Counted from the stretch's first letter, positions 18,075 through 27,256 are shown. The stretch is DNA of 64,000 bases from Microthrixaceae bacterium (GCA_011523825.1 WTFX01000012.1:1-64000); one strand, 5' to 3'. Notes: generated from the letters alone by a model not told the origin. Numbers and translations are program-made.

Positions 18075-19156
18075 TTCGATGTCTCCCAGATATCGGTGAC
18101 TGTGAATTCTGTCGCGGGCTTGGCGGGGAGGCCGCCGAGCGCCCGGCACGCGATGGTCGGCACGGTCCGTCCGGCCTCCACCAACACTGTCCATGCTCGT
18201 CCAGCCTCGGCTGCGACGACCTCGACATCCCATCCGGCCCCCGATGGCCGGAAGCGGACTTGGCGAGCCATGTCCTCGAGTGGCCAGCCGACCCGTGCGA
18301 ACACGGCACGCTCGGCAACCTGGGCCGGCCCCGTCGGCGCGCCCCACCATCCCCGACAGCGCGATGCCATCGCAGCCGCATCGGCAGTCCGGTCCAAGAT
18401 CGTGGCGATCTCTCCTGCTTCGATGCCGGCCCACATGCGGCCGTCGGGCAGCGTCATCGCCGTCGGAGCGAACCGGTGGCCTCCGGTGTGGCTGACGCGG
18501 TACACGGCAACCCGTCCGCTTGCGGTGGGCGCACCGGTGTACGGCTCGTTGACGTCTGCATCCCGGTAGGTGCGCAACACGGATTCGAAGTCGGCCGCGA
18601 GGCGTGTGCCCTCGCTGCCGCAGCACACGTCATGGCTGCCTTGGGTGCAGATGAGCACTGCCCGCTCGTTCTCGGCGTAGCCGACCGAAGCGAAGCCGGC
18701 TCCCTGCGGAACCGGGTCTGCGGGCGATTGATCGGCGAGGTGGGCGAACAGCCCGCGGAGCCCGTCGGGCCCGTCGGCTTCGAAGTAGGCCGACTGGGTT
18801 CCTGCCCCGACCCGCCAGTGCATCGCGATGGGGATGCTGCTGTGCTGGTCGCGTTCGTCGGGCGGCACAGTGGCGAGCACCCGGGTCGGACCGACGTGAA
18901 GATTCGTCATGGGCCTGAAGCCCTCGAGCAAGCCGTTAGCGAAGACTGGTTTCGGCCACGGCAGCGGCGCCTCCACCAGTGCTACGGCGTCGGCGGCGAT
19001 CGAGGTGCCGCCCGGATCGGTGCCGATGCCGGCAGCGTGAGCCGAGCAGCGTGGCGCCTCGTCGGTCGCGGGCAGAAGCGCCAGCACATCTGGTTCGAGT
19101 GGCGGCAGCGTCGGCCGCGGCGGTCGGGGCGCTGTGCCGTCTGGAGCCGCTGCCAT
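18071..19156 (-). CDS. Sucrase/ferredoxin-like family protein (thioredoxin-like [2Fe-2S] fold)
   Basis: The protein of about 360 aa matches the Suc_Fer-like family. An N-terminal CSAHAAGIGTDPGGT segment is followed by the ICTQGSHDVCCGSEG motif and then SHTGGHRFAPTAMTLPDGRMW, which in this family supplies cysteine and histidine ligands to an iron-sulfur cluster. Bacterial members are uncharacterised, and yeast relatives (Apd1/Aim32) are redox proteins. The start is uncertain: ATGs occur at 19216, 19177 and 19156, none with a clear ribosome site, and the homologous part begins only later. Its TGA overlaps the ATG of the CoA-transferase. The gene is divergent from the glutamate-synthase-like gene. 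Confidence 0.8.
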   Translation of the reverse strand: MAAAPDGTAPRPPRPTLPPLEPDVLALLPATDEAPRCSAHAAGIGTDPGGTSIAADAVALVEAPLPWPKPVFANGLLEGFRPMTNLHVGPTRVLATVPPDERDQHSSIPIAMHWRVGAGTQSAYFEADGPDGLRGLFAHLADQSPADPVPQGAGFASVGYAENERAVLICTQGSHDVCCGSEGTRLAADFESVLRTYRDADVNEPYTGAPTASGRVAVYRVSHTGGHRFAPTAMTLPDGRMWAGIEAGEIATILDRTADAAAMASRCRGWWGAPTGPAQVAERAVFARVGWPLEDMARQVRFRPSGAGWDVEVVAAEAGRAWTVLVEAGRTVPTIACRALGGLPAKPATEFTVTDIWETSK

Positions 19157-19281
19157 TGGGCCAGCATAGGAAGCCATCCCCAGACAGGCCGGGTGAACTC
19201 TGCCCTGAGCGACCATGCCCCAGGACGTCCCAAAGGTGCTGCGGCTACGGCGCCAGTTGGGCCCGCGGTAGGTTCGAGATC

Positions 19282-20865
19282 GTGCCGTGGTGGCTGTGGG
19301 GGCTGATCATCGTCGGGGCGCTTCTGCTGCTCGTGTTCATCCACGACAGTGTCCAGAAGCGCCACTCGATCCTGCGCACCTACCCGGTCATCGGCCATCT
19401 CCGCTTCCTGCTGGAGAAGATCGGCCCCGAACTGCGCCAGTACATCGTGGCCCACAATGAAGAAGAGCGGCCCTTCAACCGGGACGAGCGGCGCTGGGTG
19501 TATTCCACCGCAAAGCAGCAGAACACCTACTTCGGCTTCGGCACCGACGACGAGATCGACAAGCCCGGCCACATCACGTTCCGCCACAGCCCGTTCCCGC
19601 TCGGCCGCACCGTGCCAGCCGATGCGCCCCTGGGGTGCGGCAAGATCATGGGCGCCTGGCGGGACCGCGAGAAGGCATTCCGGCCGGCGTCGATCGTGAA
19701 CGTGTCGGCCATGAGCTTCGGGTCGTTGTCGGGAACGGCGATCGAGGCGCTCAACCGCGGGGCGAAGCTGGCCGGCTGCATGCACAACACCGGCGAGGGC
19801 GGTGTCTCGAAGTACCACCGCAGCGGCGGCGACCTGGTGTTTCAGATGGGGACGGGCTACTTCGGGTGCCGGAATCCCGACGGCACGTTCTCGATGGATC
19901 GCCTGCTGGAAACCGTCGACGGGGCGCCGGTCCGCTCCATCGAGGTGAAGCTGTCCCAAGGGGCGAAGCCCGGTGTTGGCGGTCTGCTGCCCGGGGCAAA
20001 GGTGAGCCCCGAGATCGCCGAGGCGCGAGGCGTGCCTGTCGGCAAAGACGTGGTGAGCCCCAGCCGCCATTCGGCGTTCGGCAGCGTGGCTGAGCTGGTG
20101 GACTTCGTGGAAGAGGTGGCCGGGGCAACCGGTCTGCCGGTGGGCATCAAGTCGGCCGTTGGCCAGGAAGCGTTCTGGACCGAGCTGGCCCAGCACATGG
20201 CCGAGACCCGCCGCGGACCCGACTTCGTGACCGTGGACGGTGCGGAGGGCGGCACCGGTGCGGGACCGCTGGTGTTCACCGATCACGTCGCACTGCCGTT
20301 CTGGCGGGCATTCGGCATCGTGCACCGGGCGTTCGGCGAGGCCGGCCTCACCGACCAGATCGTGATGATCGGCTCCGCCAAGCTGGGCTTTCCTGCCCCT
20401 GCAGCGCTGGCCTTCAACATCGGAGTCGACATGATCGGCGTGGCTCGCGAGCCGATGATGGCGATCGGCTGCATCCAGGCACAGCGCTGCCACACCGACC
20501 ACTGCCCGACCGGCGTGGCGACGCAGAACAAGTGGCTCTCTCGTGGCCTCGACCCCACGCTCAAGAGCGTGCGGCTGGCGAACTACGTCATCGGATTGCG
20601 CAAGGAGCTCTTCCGGCTGGCCGATGCCTGCGGCGTGGAGCACCCGGGCCTCATCGGGGGCGACAACGTCAACGTGGTGAGCCCCTTCGGTGACCTCATC
20701 CCCGCGCACCACGCCTTCGGCGTGATGCCAGAGCGCACCCATAGCCCAGCCCGCATTGCCGGTCTGCTGGAGGCCGTGAGTGCCCGTTCGGTTGAAGACG
20801 CGCAAACCGACGCTGAAGCGCTGGCAGAATCTCTCGCATCGGATTCGTCAGCGGACGCCGCCTAG
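19282..20865 (+). CDS. Membrane-anchored FMN-binding glutamate-synthase-family protein
   Basis: The 527 aa protein begins with a single transmembrane helix (WWLWGLIIVGALLLLVF) and continues as the FMN-binding TIM barrel of glutamate synthase. Diagnostic parts are the NVSAMSFGSLSG and HNTGEGG strands, the VDGAEGGTGAG loop and the CHTDHCPTGVATQ cysteine motif that holds a [3Fe-4S] cluster in the parent enzyme. The glutaminase domain is absent. Proteins of this stand-alone type are common, but their reaction is not established. GTG 19282 is chosen because it starts the hydrophobic helix, with GGTAGG about 9 bases upstream; the longer frame upstream is low-complexity Arg/Pro sequence overlapping the divergent gene. 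Confidence 0.85.
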   Translation: MPWWLWGLIIVGALLLLVFIHDSVQKRHSILRTYPVIGHLRFLLEKIGPELRQYIVAHNEEERPFNRDERRWVYSTAKQQNTYFGFGTDDEIDKPGHITFRHSPFPLGRTVPADAPLGCGKIMGAWRDREKAFRPASIVNVSAMSFGSLSGTAIEALNRGAKLAGCMHNTGEGGVSKYHRSGGDLVFQMGTGYFGCRNPDGTFSMDRLLETVDGAPVRSIEVKLSQGAKPGVGGLLPGAKVSPEIAEARGVPVGKDVVSPSRHSAFGSVAELVDFVEEVAGATGLPVGIKSAVGQEAFWTELAQHMAETRRGPDFVTVDGAEGGTGAGPLVFTDHVALPFWRAFGIVHRAFGEAGLTDQIVMIGSAKLGFPAPAALAFNIGVDMIGVAREPMMAIGCIQAQRCHTDHCPTGVATQNKWLSRGLDPTLKSVRLANYVIGLRKELFRLADACGVEHPGLIGGDNVNVVSPFGDLIPAHHAFGVMPERTHSPARIAGLLEAVSARSVEDAQTDAEALAESLASDSSADAA

Positions 20866-20902
20866 CCGCAGCCGACTACGGCGTTCTCGTCGAGGAGGAG
20901 CC

Positions 20903-21754
20903 ATGAGCCGCCCCTACGGCCACCCGATCCAGGCCAGTTCGCATGCCGCCGAGCGCATCACCGACGAGCACAAGGCGGTGTTCGCGGCCGATGGCGTGGT
21001 GAAGGTGACACATGCGGTGTCGGCCGATTGGATCGATCGGGTGCTCGGCGTGGCCGACGAGCAGCTGCGCGAGCCCGGCAAGTGGGTGTCGGATACGAAC
21101 CCGGGTGCGTCGGAGAACCGGCTGTTCACCAGCCGCTACCGCTGGGAGATCGACCCGGTCATCGGCGACTTCGTCTTCAACTCCGGCATGGCGCAGATGG
21201 CTGCGGCGCTGATGGGGTCGGCCACTGCCCGCTTCTACTTCGATCACCTGCTCATCAAGGAGCCGCGTACCGCCAACCCGACGCCGTGGCACCAGGACAT
21301 TCCCTACTGGCCGTTCCTGGGCAAGCAGATCTGCTCGGCCTGGGTGGCCATGACGCCGGTGACCGTGGCGGAGAGCTCGCTCGAGTTCGTGCGCGGCTCG
21401 CATAGCTGGGACGCCTATTACGCGCCCGAGTCCTTCGACGGCAAGAAGGGCTTCATGGCCGACTTCGAGGGCGAGAAGATGCCCGACGTGGAGGCCGACC
21501 GGGCCGCGTACGACATCGTGGGTTTTGACGTCGAACCGGGCGATGCGCTGTTCTTCTCGTCGTGGATCATCCACGGTTCGCCTGGCAATGCCGGCGACCA
21601 CCGACGGGTGGCGCTGTCCACCCGCTGGCTGGGGGATGACGCGGTGTGGTACCCCCATCCCGGCTGCGATCCCATCGTGTCCGACGACGACACCACCTCA
21701 GTTCCCGGCGAATACCCCGCCGACGACCACAAGTTCCCGCTCGTCGCCGCGTAG
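20903..21754 (+). CDS. Phytanoyl-CoA dioxygenase (PhyH) family protein
   Basis: The 283 aa protein is an Fe(II)/2-oxoglutarate dioxygenase of the PhyH family. The metal triad is visible as H130 and D132 (WHQDIPYW) with distal H224 (WIIHGSPGN); R235 or R241 can bind 2-oxoglutarate. These enzymes hydroxylate acyl-CoAs or small metabolites, including quaternary ammonium compounds, which would suit the methylated-amine genes upstream (inference). A strong GAGGAGGAG site precedes ATG 20903. It follows the glutamate-synthase-like gene by 37 bases and is probably co-transcribed. Confidence 0.9.
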   Translation: MSRPYGHPIQASSHAAERITDEHKAVFAADGVVKVTHAVSADWIDRVLGVADEQLREPGKWVSDTNPGASENRLFTSRYRWEIDPVIGDFVFNSGMAQMAAALMGSATARFYFDHLLIKEPRTANPTPWHQDIPYWPFLGKQICSAWVAMTPVTVAESSLEFVRGSHSWDAYYAPESFDGKKGFMADFEGEKMPDVEADRAAYDIVGFDVEPGDALFFSSWIIHGSPGNAGDHRRVALSTRWLGDDAVWYPHPGCDPIVSDDDTTSVPGEYPADDHKFPLVAA

Positions 21755-21816
21755 CGCCCTTACGCGCTCGGCGAATGAGTCACTGCCCCCTGTTGCGGCA
21801 GGAGTAGTTTTGCCGT

Positions 21817-22401
21817 ATGGACTACCCAGTTTCCGTTTCCGTCGACGCCCCGGACCGCGTTGCGAACTGGCGACCGCTCGTTCACTGGATCTTGCTGATC
21901 CCGCACTTCGTGATCCTGGCCGTATTCCACGTCGTGGCGTGGCTGCTCGCAATCTTGACCATGCTCGCGATTCTCATCACCGGCAAGCTTCCGGCGGGTC
22001 TCGCGAACTTCCAGGTGATGTACATCCGCTACTACCCGCGCGTGCTGTCGTTCATGCACGTCATCCACCACCAGTACCCGCCATTCGAGTTCTCTGCGTC
22101 AGCAGAGGATCCGGGCGGTTCGCCGGTGGCGGTGAATGTCGAAGTGGCGCCGGGGAACCGCAACCGTCTGGCAGCACTGTTCCGTCCGATCTACGGGCTG
22201 CCGCAGATCGTGTTCGTCACCGTTTACTCCTATCTCGTCGTAGTGGTGGTGACGATCGCCTACTTCATCATCCTCTTCACCGGCCGCTGGCCTGCGAGCA
22301 TGCGCAACTTCGTGACCGGGTTCTACCGGGCCCATGCGCGCTACTTGGCCTTCATCTACATGCTCACCGACAGGTACCCACCGCTCAGCATCGCCGCATA
22401 A
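21817..22401 (+). CDS. DUF4389 membrane protein (tandem copy 1)
   Basis: The 194 aa protein is made of two similar halves of about 95 residues. Each half has NWRPLVHWILLIPH or NRLAALFRPIYGLP, a hydrophobic helix pair, TGKLPAGLANFQ or TGRWPASMRNFV, then YPR...HHQYPP or YLAF...DRYPP. This is the DUF4389 family of unknown function, with about four membrane helices. It is a same-length paralog of the next gene, so a tandem gene duplication followed an older internal duplication. Confidence 0.85.
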   Translation: MDYPVSVSVDAPDRVANWRPLVHWILLIPHFVILAVFHVVAWLLAILTMLAILITGKLPAGLANFQVMYIRYYPRVLSFMHVIHHQYPPFEFSASAEDPGGSPVAVNVEVAPGNRNRLAALFRPIYGLPQIVFVTVYSYLVVVVVTIAYFIILFTGRWPASMRNFVTGFYRAHARYLAFIYMLTDRYPPLSIAA

Positions 22402-22467
22402 GGCCAGTTCCCGCCCGCCTCTGGGCGATGCCGCTGCCGTTCTGGGCTTCCAAGTAGGTTCGGCGGC

Positions 22468-23052
22468 ATGGCTTACCCGGCTTCCGTCACCGTCGAATCA
22501 CCCGAGCGGATCGCCAACTGGCGACCCTTGGTGCACTGGCTGCTGCTGATCCCGCATCTCATCATCTTCGAGATCCTGCAGCACATCGCCTGGCTGCTCA
22601 ATCTGTTCGGATGGCTCGCCATCGTGTTCACCGGCAAGCTGCCCCAGGGCTTGGCGGACTTCCAGTCCATGTACCTGCGCTACAGCATCCGCCTGTACGC
22701 CTACTTCGACTTCCTGCACGAGCGGTACCCGCCGTTTGCGTTCGACATGTCGGCACCGGAGCCCGGCGACACGCCGGTCGCGGTCGACATCGAGCCTCAG
22801 CTCACCGACCGCAACCGCCTCACGGTGCTGTTTCGTCTGATTCTGGTGATTCCGGCATTCGTGTTCACCGCGATCACCGGTCTCATCACCGCTGTTCTGG
22901 TCGTGCTCGGCTTCTTTGCTGTGCTGTTCACCGGCCGCTGGCCCGAGGGCATGCGCGGGTGGGTCGTCTCGTGGTTCGGGGTGAACCTGCGCATGAACGC
23001 CTACCTGCATCTGCTGACAGATCAGTACCCCCCGTTCAGCCTCGACACCTGA
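22468..23052 (+). CDS. DUF4389 membrane protein (tandem copy 2)
   Basis: A second 194 aa DUF4389 protein with the same internal two-fold repeat: NWRPLVHWLLLIPHL and TGKLPQGLADFQ in the first half, NRLTVLFRLILVIPAF and TGRWPEGMRGWV in the second. The hydrophobic segments again predict about four helices. Function is unknown. Copies 1 and 2 are separated by 66 bases and share nearly identical N-termini (YPxSVxVxxPxRxANWRPLVHW), which shows recent duplication. A long stem-loop begins at its last codons. Confidence 0.85.
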   Translation: MAYPASVTVESPERIANWRPLVHWLLLIPHLIIFEILQHIAWLLNLFGWLAIVFTGKLPQGLADFQSMYLRYSIRLYAYFDFLHERYPPFAFDMSAPEPGDTPVAVDIEPQLTDRNRLTVLFRLILVIPAFVFTAITGLITAVLVVLGFFAVLFTGRWPEGMRGWVVSWFGVNLRMNAYLHLLTDQYPPFSLDT

Positions 23053-23094
23053 GCCGCCGCCGGCGACAGCGGGCGGTCTCGCCTCAGCGTGTCG
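23043..23094 (+). terminator. Stem-loop overlapping the stop of the second DUF4389 gene
   Basis: CGACACCTGAG (23043-23053) pairs with CTCAGCGTGTCG (23083-23094) over 11 base pairs with one bulged base, and CCGCC/GGCGG can pair inside. The TGA stop sits in the left arm. There is no T-run, as is usual in GC-rich actinobacteria. Confidence 0.4.
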
Positions 23095-23164
23095 TTGCGG
23101 GCGACCCGCGGTGCGCCAGGGCTACCGTGCGGGCGACGTTCGAGTCCCGAGGTGTGTGACTGCC

Positions 23165-24838
23165 ATGAGTGAGATGACCGGCGGCGAGGCCGTCGCGGCA
23201 ACGCTGGCACGCTTGGGCGTGCGACACGTATTCGGCATCGTCAGCGTCCACAACCTGCCGATCTACGAGGCGCTGTCGGTGCGCGATGACATCGAGGTGG
23301 TCAAGGTCCGCCACGAGCAGGCCGCAGCGCACGCCGCAGACGCCTACTACCGCGCAACCGGAGAGATGGGCGTGCTGCTCACGTCGACCGGCCCGGGAGC
23401 CGCCAACGCCGTGCCCGGCATCTACGAGGCCGCCTTCACGAGTTCGGCCGTGCTGATGGTGACCGGTCAGACCGAGTCACGCTTCTATGGCAAGGGGAAG
23501 GGCTTCCTGCACGAGAACGAAGGGCAGGTCGAGATGCTGCGTTCGGTGTGCCGAAGCGTGGCGTCGGTGCGGCATCCCAGCGAGATCTCGGCCGAGATTG
23601 CCCGAGTCGCCGACGACATTCGCACGGGCCGGCCCCAGCCCGGCGCCGTCGAGGTGCCGATCGACTTCCAGTACGCACGCGTCGGCGGTGCGCCGATCGC
23701 CGGGTCTGCCGAGGTGCCCCGGCTGCGACCTGACGCTGCCCTGCTCGACGATGCTGCCGAGCGTCTGGCGACAGCGCAGCGGCCGCTCATCTGGGCGGGA
23801 GGCGGTGTGGTCATTGCTGACGCCTCAGCCGAGCTCACGGCACTGGCGGAACGGCTCGGCGCCCCCGTCGTGACCACCATCGAGGGTCGCAGTGCCCTCA
23901 GCGAGCTGCACCCGCTGTCGCTGGGATTCCGCTCGGACCGTCCCCAGATGGCTGACGTCTTCGCCGAGGCCGACCTGCTGCTGGCAGTGGGCACCCGGTT
24001 CCAGAACTACGCCACGCGGGTGTGGGCACTGCGGCTGCCTGAAGATCTGATCCACCTCGACGCCGATCCGGGCGTGATCGGCCTGAACTACCCAGCATCG
24101 CTGGCAGTGATCGGCGACGCCAAGCTGAGCCTGGCTGGACTGCTGGAACGGCTGGGCGACGGCGCGCCCACCATCGACGACGGCTTCGTGGAACGGTCCC
24201 GCAAGCATCGCTCGTCCGACATCGAGGCCATGCGGGAAGAGATCGGCTCCGACCATGCGGCCATCTGCGATGCGATGCGCCGCATGCTGCCGGACGAGGC
24301 TCGAATCGTGCGTGACACCACGGTGCCCGGCTACATGTGGGGCAACCGGCTGCTGCCGATCGTGGCGCCGCGCACGTCGATCCGGGCGGCGAACGCTGCG
24401 ATTGGTCCCGGCGTGCCGATGGCTGTCGGAGCGTCGCTGGCGAGCGGTCAGCCAACTGTGGTGATCCAGGGCGACGGCGGCCTGATGCTGTCGATCGGCG
24501 AGATCTCGACCCTGGCCGAGCATGGCCTGCCGGTCGTCGTCTGCGTCTTCAACGACGGCGGCTACGGCGTGCTGCGCATCATCCAGGACGCACTGTGGGA
24601 TGAACACCACGGCACCGAGATCGGCGGCATCGATTTCGTCGGCGTCGCCGAGGCCATGGGTGTGCCCGCCAAGCGGGTCGGCAGCGTCGTCGAGTTCGAA
24701 TCAGCGTTCGGCGAGGCGGTGGCCCGAGCCAGCGGCGCATCCGGCCCGGTCGGGCCGTCGCTGATCGATATCGATCTCACTGCGCTGATCCCGATCACGT
24801 TCCCGCTCCCCGCCCACCAGCGCCGCCGCGAGGACTGA
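23165..24838 (+). CDS. Thiamine-diphosphate enzyme, acetolactate-synthase-like
   Basis: The 557 aa protein has the three domains of the acetolactate synthase/benzoylformate decarboxylase superfamily. The pyrimidine domain holds the catalytic glutamate (RHEQAAAHAADAYYRATG). A central nucleotide-binding-like domain follows, and the PP domain has GDGGLMLSIGE followed by FNDGGYGVL, the metal/diphosphate GDG...N motif. It is not clearly the biosynthetic acetolactate synthase, as no regulatory subunit adjoins and the ligands are diverged. A carboligase or decarboxylase acting on 2-oxo acids is the safe call. ATG 23165 is preferred, with CGAGG about 15 bases upstream; the frame to 23111 adds no homologous sequence. 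Confidence 0.85.
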   Translation: MSEMTGGEAVAATLARLGVRHVFGIVSVHNLPIYEALSVRDDIEVVKVRHEQAAAHAADAYYRATGEMGVLLTSTGPGAANAVPGIYEAAFTSSAVLMVTGQTESRFYGKGKGFLHENEGQVEMLRSVCRSVASVRHPSEISAEIARVADDIRTGRPQPGAVEVPIDFQYARVGGAPIAGSAEVPRLRPDAALLDDAAERLATAQRPLIWAGGGVVIADASAELTALAERLGAPVVTTIEGRSALSELHPLSLGFRSDRPQMADVFAEADLLLAVGTRFQNYATRVWALRLPEDLIHLDADPGVIGLNYPASLAVIGDAKLSLAGLLERLGDGAPTIDDGFVERSRKHRSSDIEAMREEIGSDHAAICDAMRRMLPDEARIVRDTTVPGYMWGNRLLPIVAPRTSIRAANAAIGPGVPMAVGASLASGQPTVVIQGDGGLMLSIGEISTLAEHGLPVVVCVFNDGGYGVLRIIQDALWDEHHGTEIGGIDFVGVAEAMGVPAKRVGSVVEFESAFGEAVARASGASGPVGPSLIDIDLTALIPITFPLPAHQRRRED

Positions 24839-24866
24839 GCGGCAGCGCCGCCGCCGTAGCTGAGCG
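24818..24866 (+). repeat. 24-bp direct repeat duplicating the 3' end of the TPP gene
   Basis: Positions 24818-24841 (the last codons QRRRED, TGA stop and next codon) are repeated at 24843-24866 with 19 of 24 bases identical: 12 identical bases, 5 changed, then 7 identical including TGA. The second copy reads QRRRRS-stop in its own frame. Confidence 0.5.
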
Positions 24867-24896
24867 ACACGACGCCGCTCCTGAGGCAGCCGCCGG

Positions 24897-26063
24897 CTAG
24901 AGGCCGGAGGTGTCGGCTTCGGGGTCGAAGTAGGTGCGGCCTGCCAGTTCCATGACCGGCATGGCCACCATGAAGTGAGCCGAAGCAGTCTGAGCATCGC
25001 GCAAGTGGCGCTGCAGCGGGGATGCCTCGAAGACGGCGGTGCCGCCGACGGCGGCGTTCATGGACTGGGTCACGCGCAAACTCGTCTGCATCGCATGGGT
25101 CGTCGCGGTGCGCAGGTCACGCCGCAGTTCCAGATCGGACAGGCCGTGCTGCGCCCGCGCCCACGCAGCATCGATCGACGAATACAGCAGATTCCGCGCA
25201 GCGCGCACTTCGGTGTCTGCCACGGCCACAGCCGAGTGCAGCGACGGCCGTTGGCCCAGCGTGCGCCGCGAGCCCTGCGGCACCTTCGACTTGGCGACAT
25301 CGATGACCTCGTCGACACACGCCCGGGCCATTCCCAGCGCGATTGCGCCGATCGGCAGCGCCAGCAGGCCGAACAGCGGCATGCGGTACAGCGGTTCAGC
25401 GGCGTATGGGGACTTCAGGATGGTGCGCTCATAGGCGATGCGGGTGGCGGGAAGCCAGACGTCGTGGGCCTCGAACGTGCTCGAACCCGAGCCGCGCAGC
25501 CCGCTCGTGTACCAGTCGTCGTGCAACTCGATGTCGTCGGGTCGGAAGAACGCCCGGCCCAGCGCCGGCTGGGGGCCGTCGGTGCTGTCGATCTGCACGC
25601 CCCCCGAGATCCATTCCGAGTTGTGGGAGCCCGATGCCCACGCCCAACGGCCCTGCACCCGGTAGCCGTCGGCACCGTCGGGCCCCGCTGCGGCGGTCGC
25701 CGTCCCTGAATGAGCGAACACGCCAGCGGTGATGACATCGGGGTTCTCCAGGATCTCGGCGAGCTGGGTCGCCTCGAGGGCGGCGAACATGATCTGTGAG
25801 GTCGATCCGATGAACGTGCACCACGCTGCAGAGGCGTTGCCCATCGCCAGCACCTCGCTGATGTTGGCCACGACAGCGGGCGACAGCCCCATCCCGCCGA
25901 GCGCCGGCGGGACCAGCGTGCGGTAGAAGCCATCGGCAGCCAGCGCATCGGCTAGGTCCTGCGGCAGCTGCCGCAGCGTGTCGATCTCAGCGCTGCGCTC
26001 CCGCAACGTCGGGCCCCACTCTGCGGCCAGCGCCAGCATCTTGTCGCTGGTGACGCCGCTCAT
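24897..26063 (-). CDS. Acyl-CoA-dehydrogenase-like flavoprotein (hydroxylase-type)
   Basis: The 388 aa protein has the acyl-CoA dehydrogenase fold (N-terminal helical domain, central beta domain with GYRVQGRWAWASGS, C-terminal helices). It resembles the group that includes flavin-dependent aromatic hydroxylases and DszC more than classical beta-oxidation enzymes: the catalytic glutamate region of true dehydrogenases is not evident, and LVPPALGGMGLSP is typical of the hydroxylase-like group. The substrate is unknown. Its ATG overlaps the stop of the Ldh-family gene as ATGA, so the two are co-translated. Confidence 0.8.
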   Translation of the reverse strand: MSGVTSDKMLALAAEWGPTLRERSAEIDTLRQLPQDLADALAADGFYRTLVPPALGGMGLSPAVVANISEVLAMGNASAAWCTFIGSTSQIMFAALEATQLAEILENPDVITAGVFAHSGTATAAAGPDGADGYRVQGRWAWASGSHNSEWISGGVQIDSTDGPQPALGRAFFRPDDIELHDDWYTSGLRGSGSSTFEAHDVWLPATRIAYERTILKSPYAAEPLYRMPLFGLLALPIGAIALGMARACVDEVIDVAKSKVPQGSRRTLGQRPSLHSAVAVADTEVRAARNLLYSSIDAAWARAQHGLSDLELRRDLRTATTHAMQTSLRVTQSMNAAVGGTAVFEASPLQRHLRDAQTASAHFMVAMPVMELAGRTYFDPEADTSGL

Positions 26064-27190
26064 GACGCCGCCACCGGTGTGCAGTCGAACGGCACGCCCA
26101 GCTCATCGCCGACTCGGCCCAGCGAGCGCACCACCGACGCGGGATAGCTGACCGTGCCGGCAGCACTGCGCCGGTCCATCTCGAGTTGCTCCAGCTCGCC
26201 CGGCAGGTACACGGTCTGACCGGGCAGCACGTCCTCTTCGCCCGCAGCCCGGATCTGGGCGACCATGTCCTCGATGTCGTCGTAGTACCCGTCGCGGTCG
26301 CGGAACACCCCCGGGTCCATCAGCAGGAAGAACTGCCCTCGTCGCCCGACAGCCACGTCGCCGGTATGGGCTGATCCGGCCAGGATCCCCGCGGCGATGT
26401 TCGACGCAGTGATCATGCCGATGCCCTTGTAACCGCCGATCGCCGGCACGATGCCGCGCATCGCCACATCGGGATCGACCGTGGGGTTGCCGTCCCGGTC
26501 CAGAAAGCCCCACTCCACCGGGATCTCCGCGCCCTCCGAGCGAGCCCGCAGCACCTTGCCCAGCGCCACCGGCGTGATCGCCATGTCCAGCACGATGGGC
26601 GGCTGGCCGCGGCGGGGGAACGTCCACACGATCGGGTTGTTGCCGAACAGCTTGCGACGGCTGCCGAAGGGCGCCAGGTTGGGCACCGACGTCGTGGTGC
26701 CGTAGCAGACGAAGCCGGCCTCGGCCGCGTGGTACGGATAGTTCGCCCCGCATCCCCAGTCGTTGGAGTTGCGGATGACCCCCACAACGAGCCCGCTCTC
26801 TTTGGCCGCTTCGATGAGCTGCTCCATGAAGCGGGTGATCACAAGCTGGCCGAGACCATGATGCCCGTCGGCCACCAACACCGATGGTGTCCGGGTGACG
26901 ATCTCGCACTGGGCAGTCGGGTCGGTGGTGCCGTCGCGGAACCAGTTGACATACCAGCTGACCCGCTGGAAGCCGTGCGTGTCGACACCGCGCCGGTCCG
27001 ACCAGAGCTGATTGTCGACCACGGTTGCTGCGTCGTCGGCAGCCATGCCAGCGGCCATGTATGCAGCGATGCCCCACGGCCGAAGCTCGTCGAGTCGGAA
27101 CGACACGGGGGCGCTGTCATCGCCGTCCCCAGGCCGGTCGTCGGGAATGCCTCGTGGCAGCGTCTGGTCGTTCGCGCTCGTCTCGCCCAT
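26060..27190 (-). CDS. Ldh-family (malate/L-lactate/ureidoglycolate dehydrogenase type) NAD(P) oxidoreductase
   Basis: The 376 aa protein belongs to the Ldh_2 family, which has a fold unrelated to classical lactate dehydrogenase. The conserved GVDTHGFQR holds the catalytic histidine (H72), and FGNNPIVWTFPR and AIGGYKGIGM are family motifs for cofactor and substrate. Members reduce 2-oxo acids or cyclic imino acids. It has a hydrophilic leader of about 28 residues; an internal start before SFRLDEL is possible. It overlaps the flavoprotein gene by ATGA and is 66 bases from the next gene upstream, so the three minus-strand genes may form one transcript. Confidence 0.85.
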   Translation of the reverse strand: MGETSANDQTLPRGIPDDRPGDGDDSAPVSFRLDELRPWGIAAYMAAGMAADDAATVVDNQLWSDRRGVDTHGFQRVSWYVNWFRDGTTDPTAQCEIVTRTPSVLVADGHHGLGQLVITRFMEQLIEAAKESGLVVGVIRNSNDWGCGANYPYHAAEAGFVCYGTTTSVPNLAPFGSRRKLFGNNPIVWTFPRRGQPPIVLDMAITPVALGKVLRARSEGAEIPVEWGFLDRDGNPTVDPDVAMRGIVPAIGGYKGIGMITASNIAAGILAGSAHTGDVAVGRRGQFFLLMDPGVFRDRDGYYDDIEDMVAQIRAAGEEDVLPGQTVYLPGELEQLEMDRRSAAGTVSYPASVVRSLGRVGDELGVPFDCTPVAAS

Positions 27191-27240
27191 GTCAGATCGC
27201 AGCCTCCCCGGTGTCCCTCCGGTCGCAGTGTCTAGCGGCA

Positions 27241-27255
27241 GCGGGTTGCACCCGC
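27241..27255 (-). terminator. Short GC hairpin after the isocitrate/isopropylmalate-type dehydrogenase gene
   Basis: GCGGGT (27241-27246) and ACCCGC (27250-27255) form a perfect 6-bp stem with a 3-base loop, immediately past the minus-strand stop at 27257-27259. No T-run follows. It may reduce read-through into the Ldh-family gene. Confidence 0.3.
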
Positions 27256-27256
27256 G

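Noticed and set aside
18979..19281. In-frame upstream extension of the glutamate-synthase-like gene
   Set aside because: Arg/Pro-rich sequence overlapping the divergent sucrase/ferredoxin-like gene; the membrane helix begins at GTG 19282.
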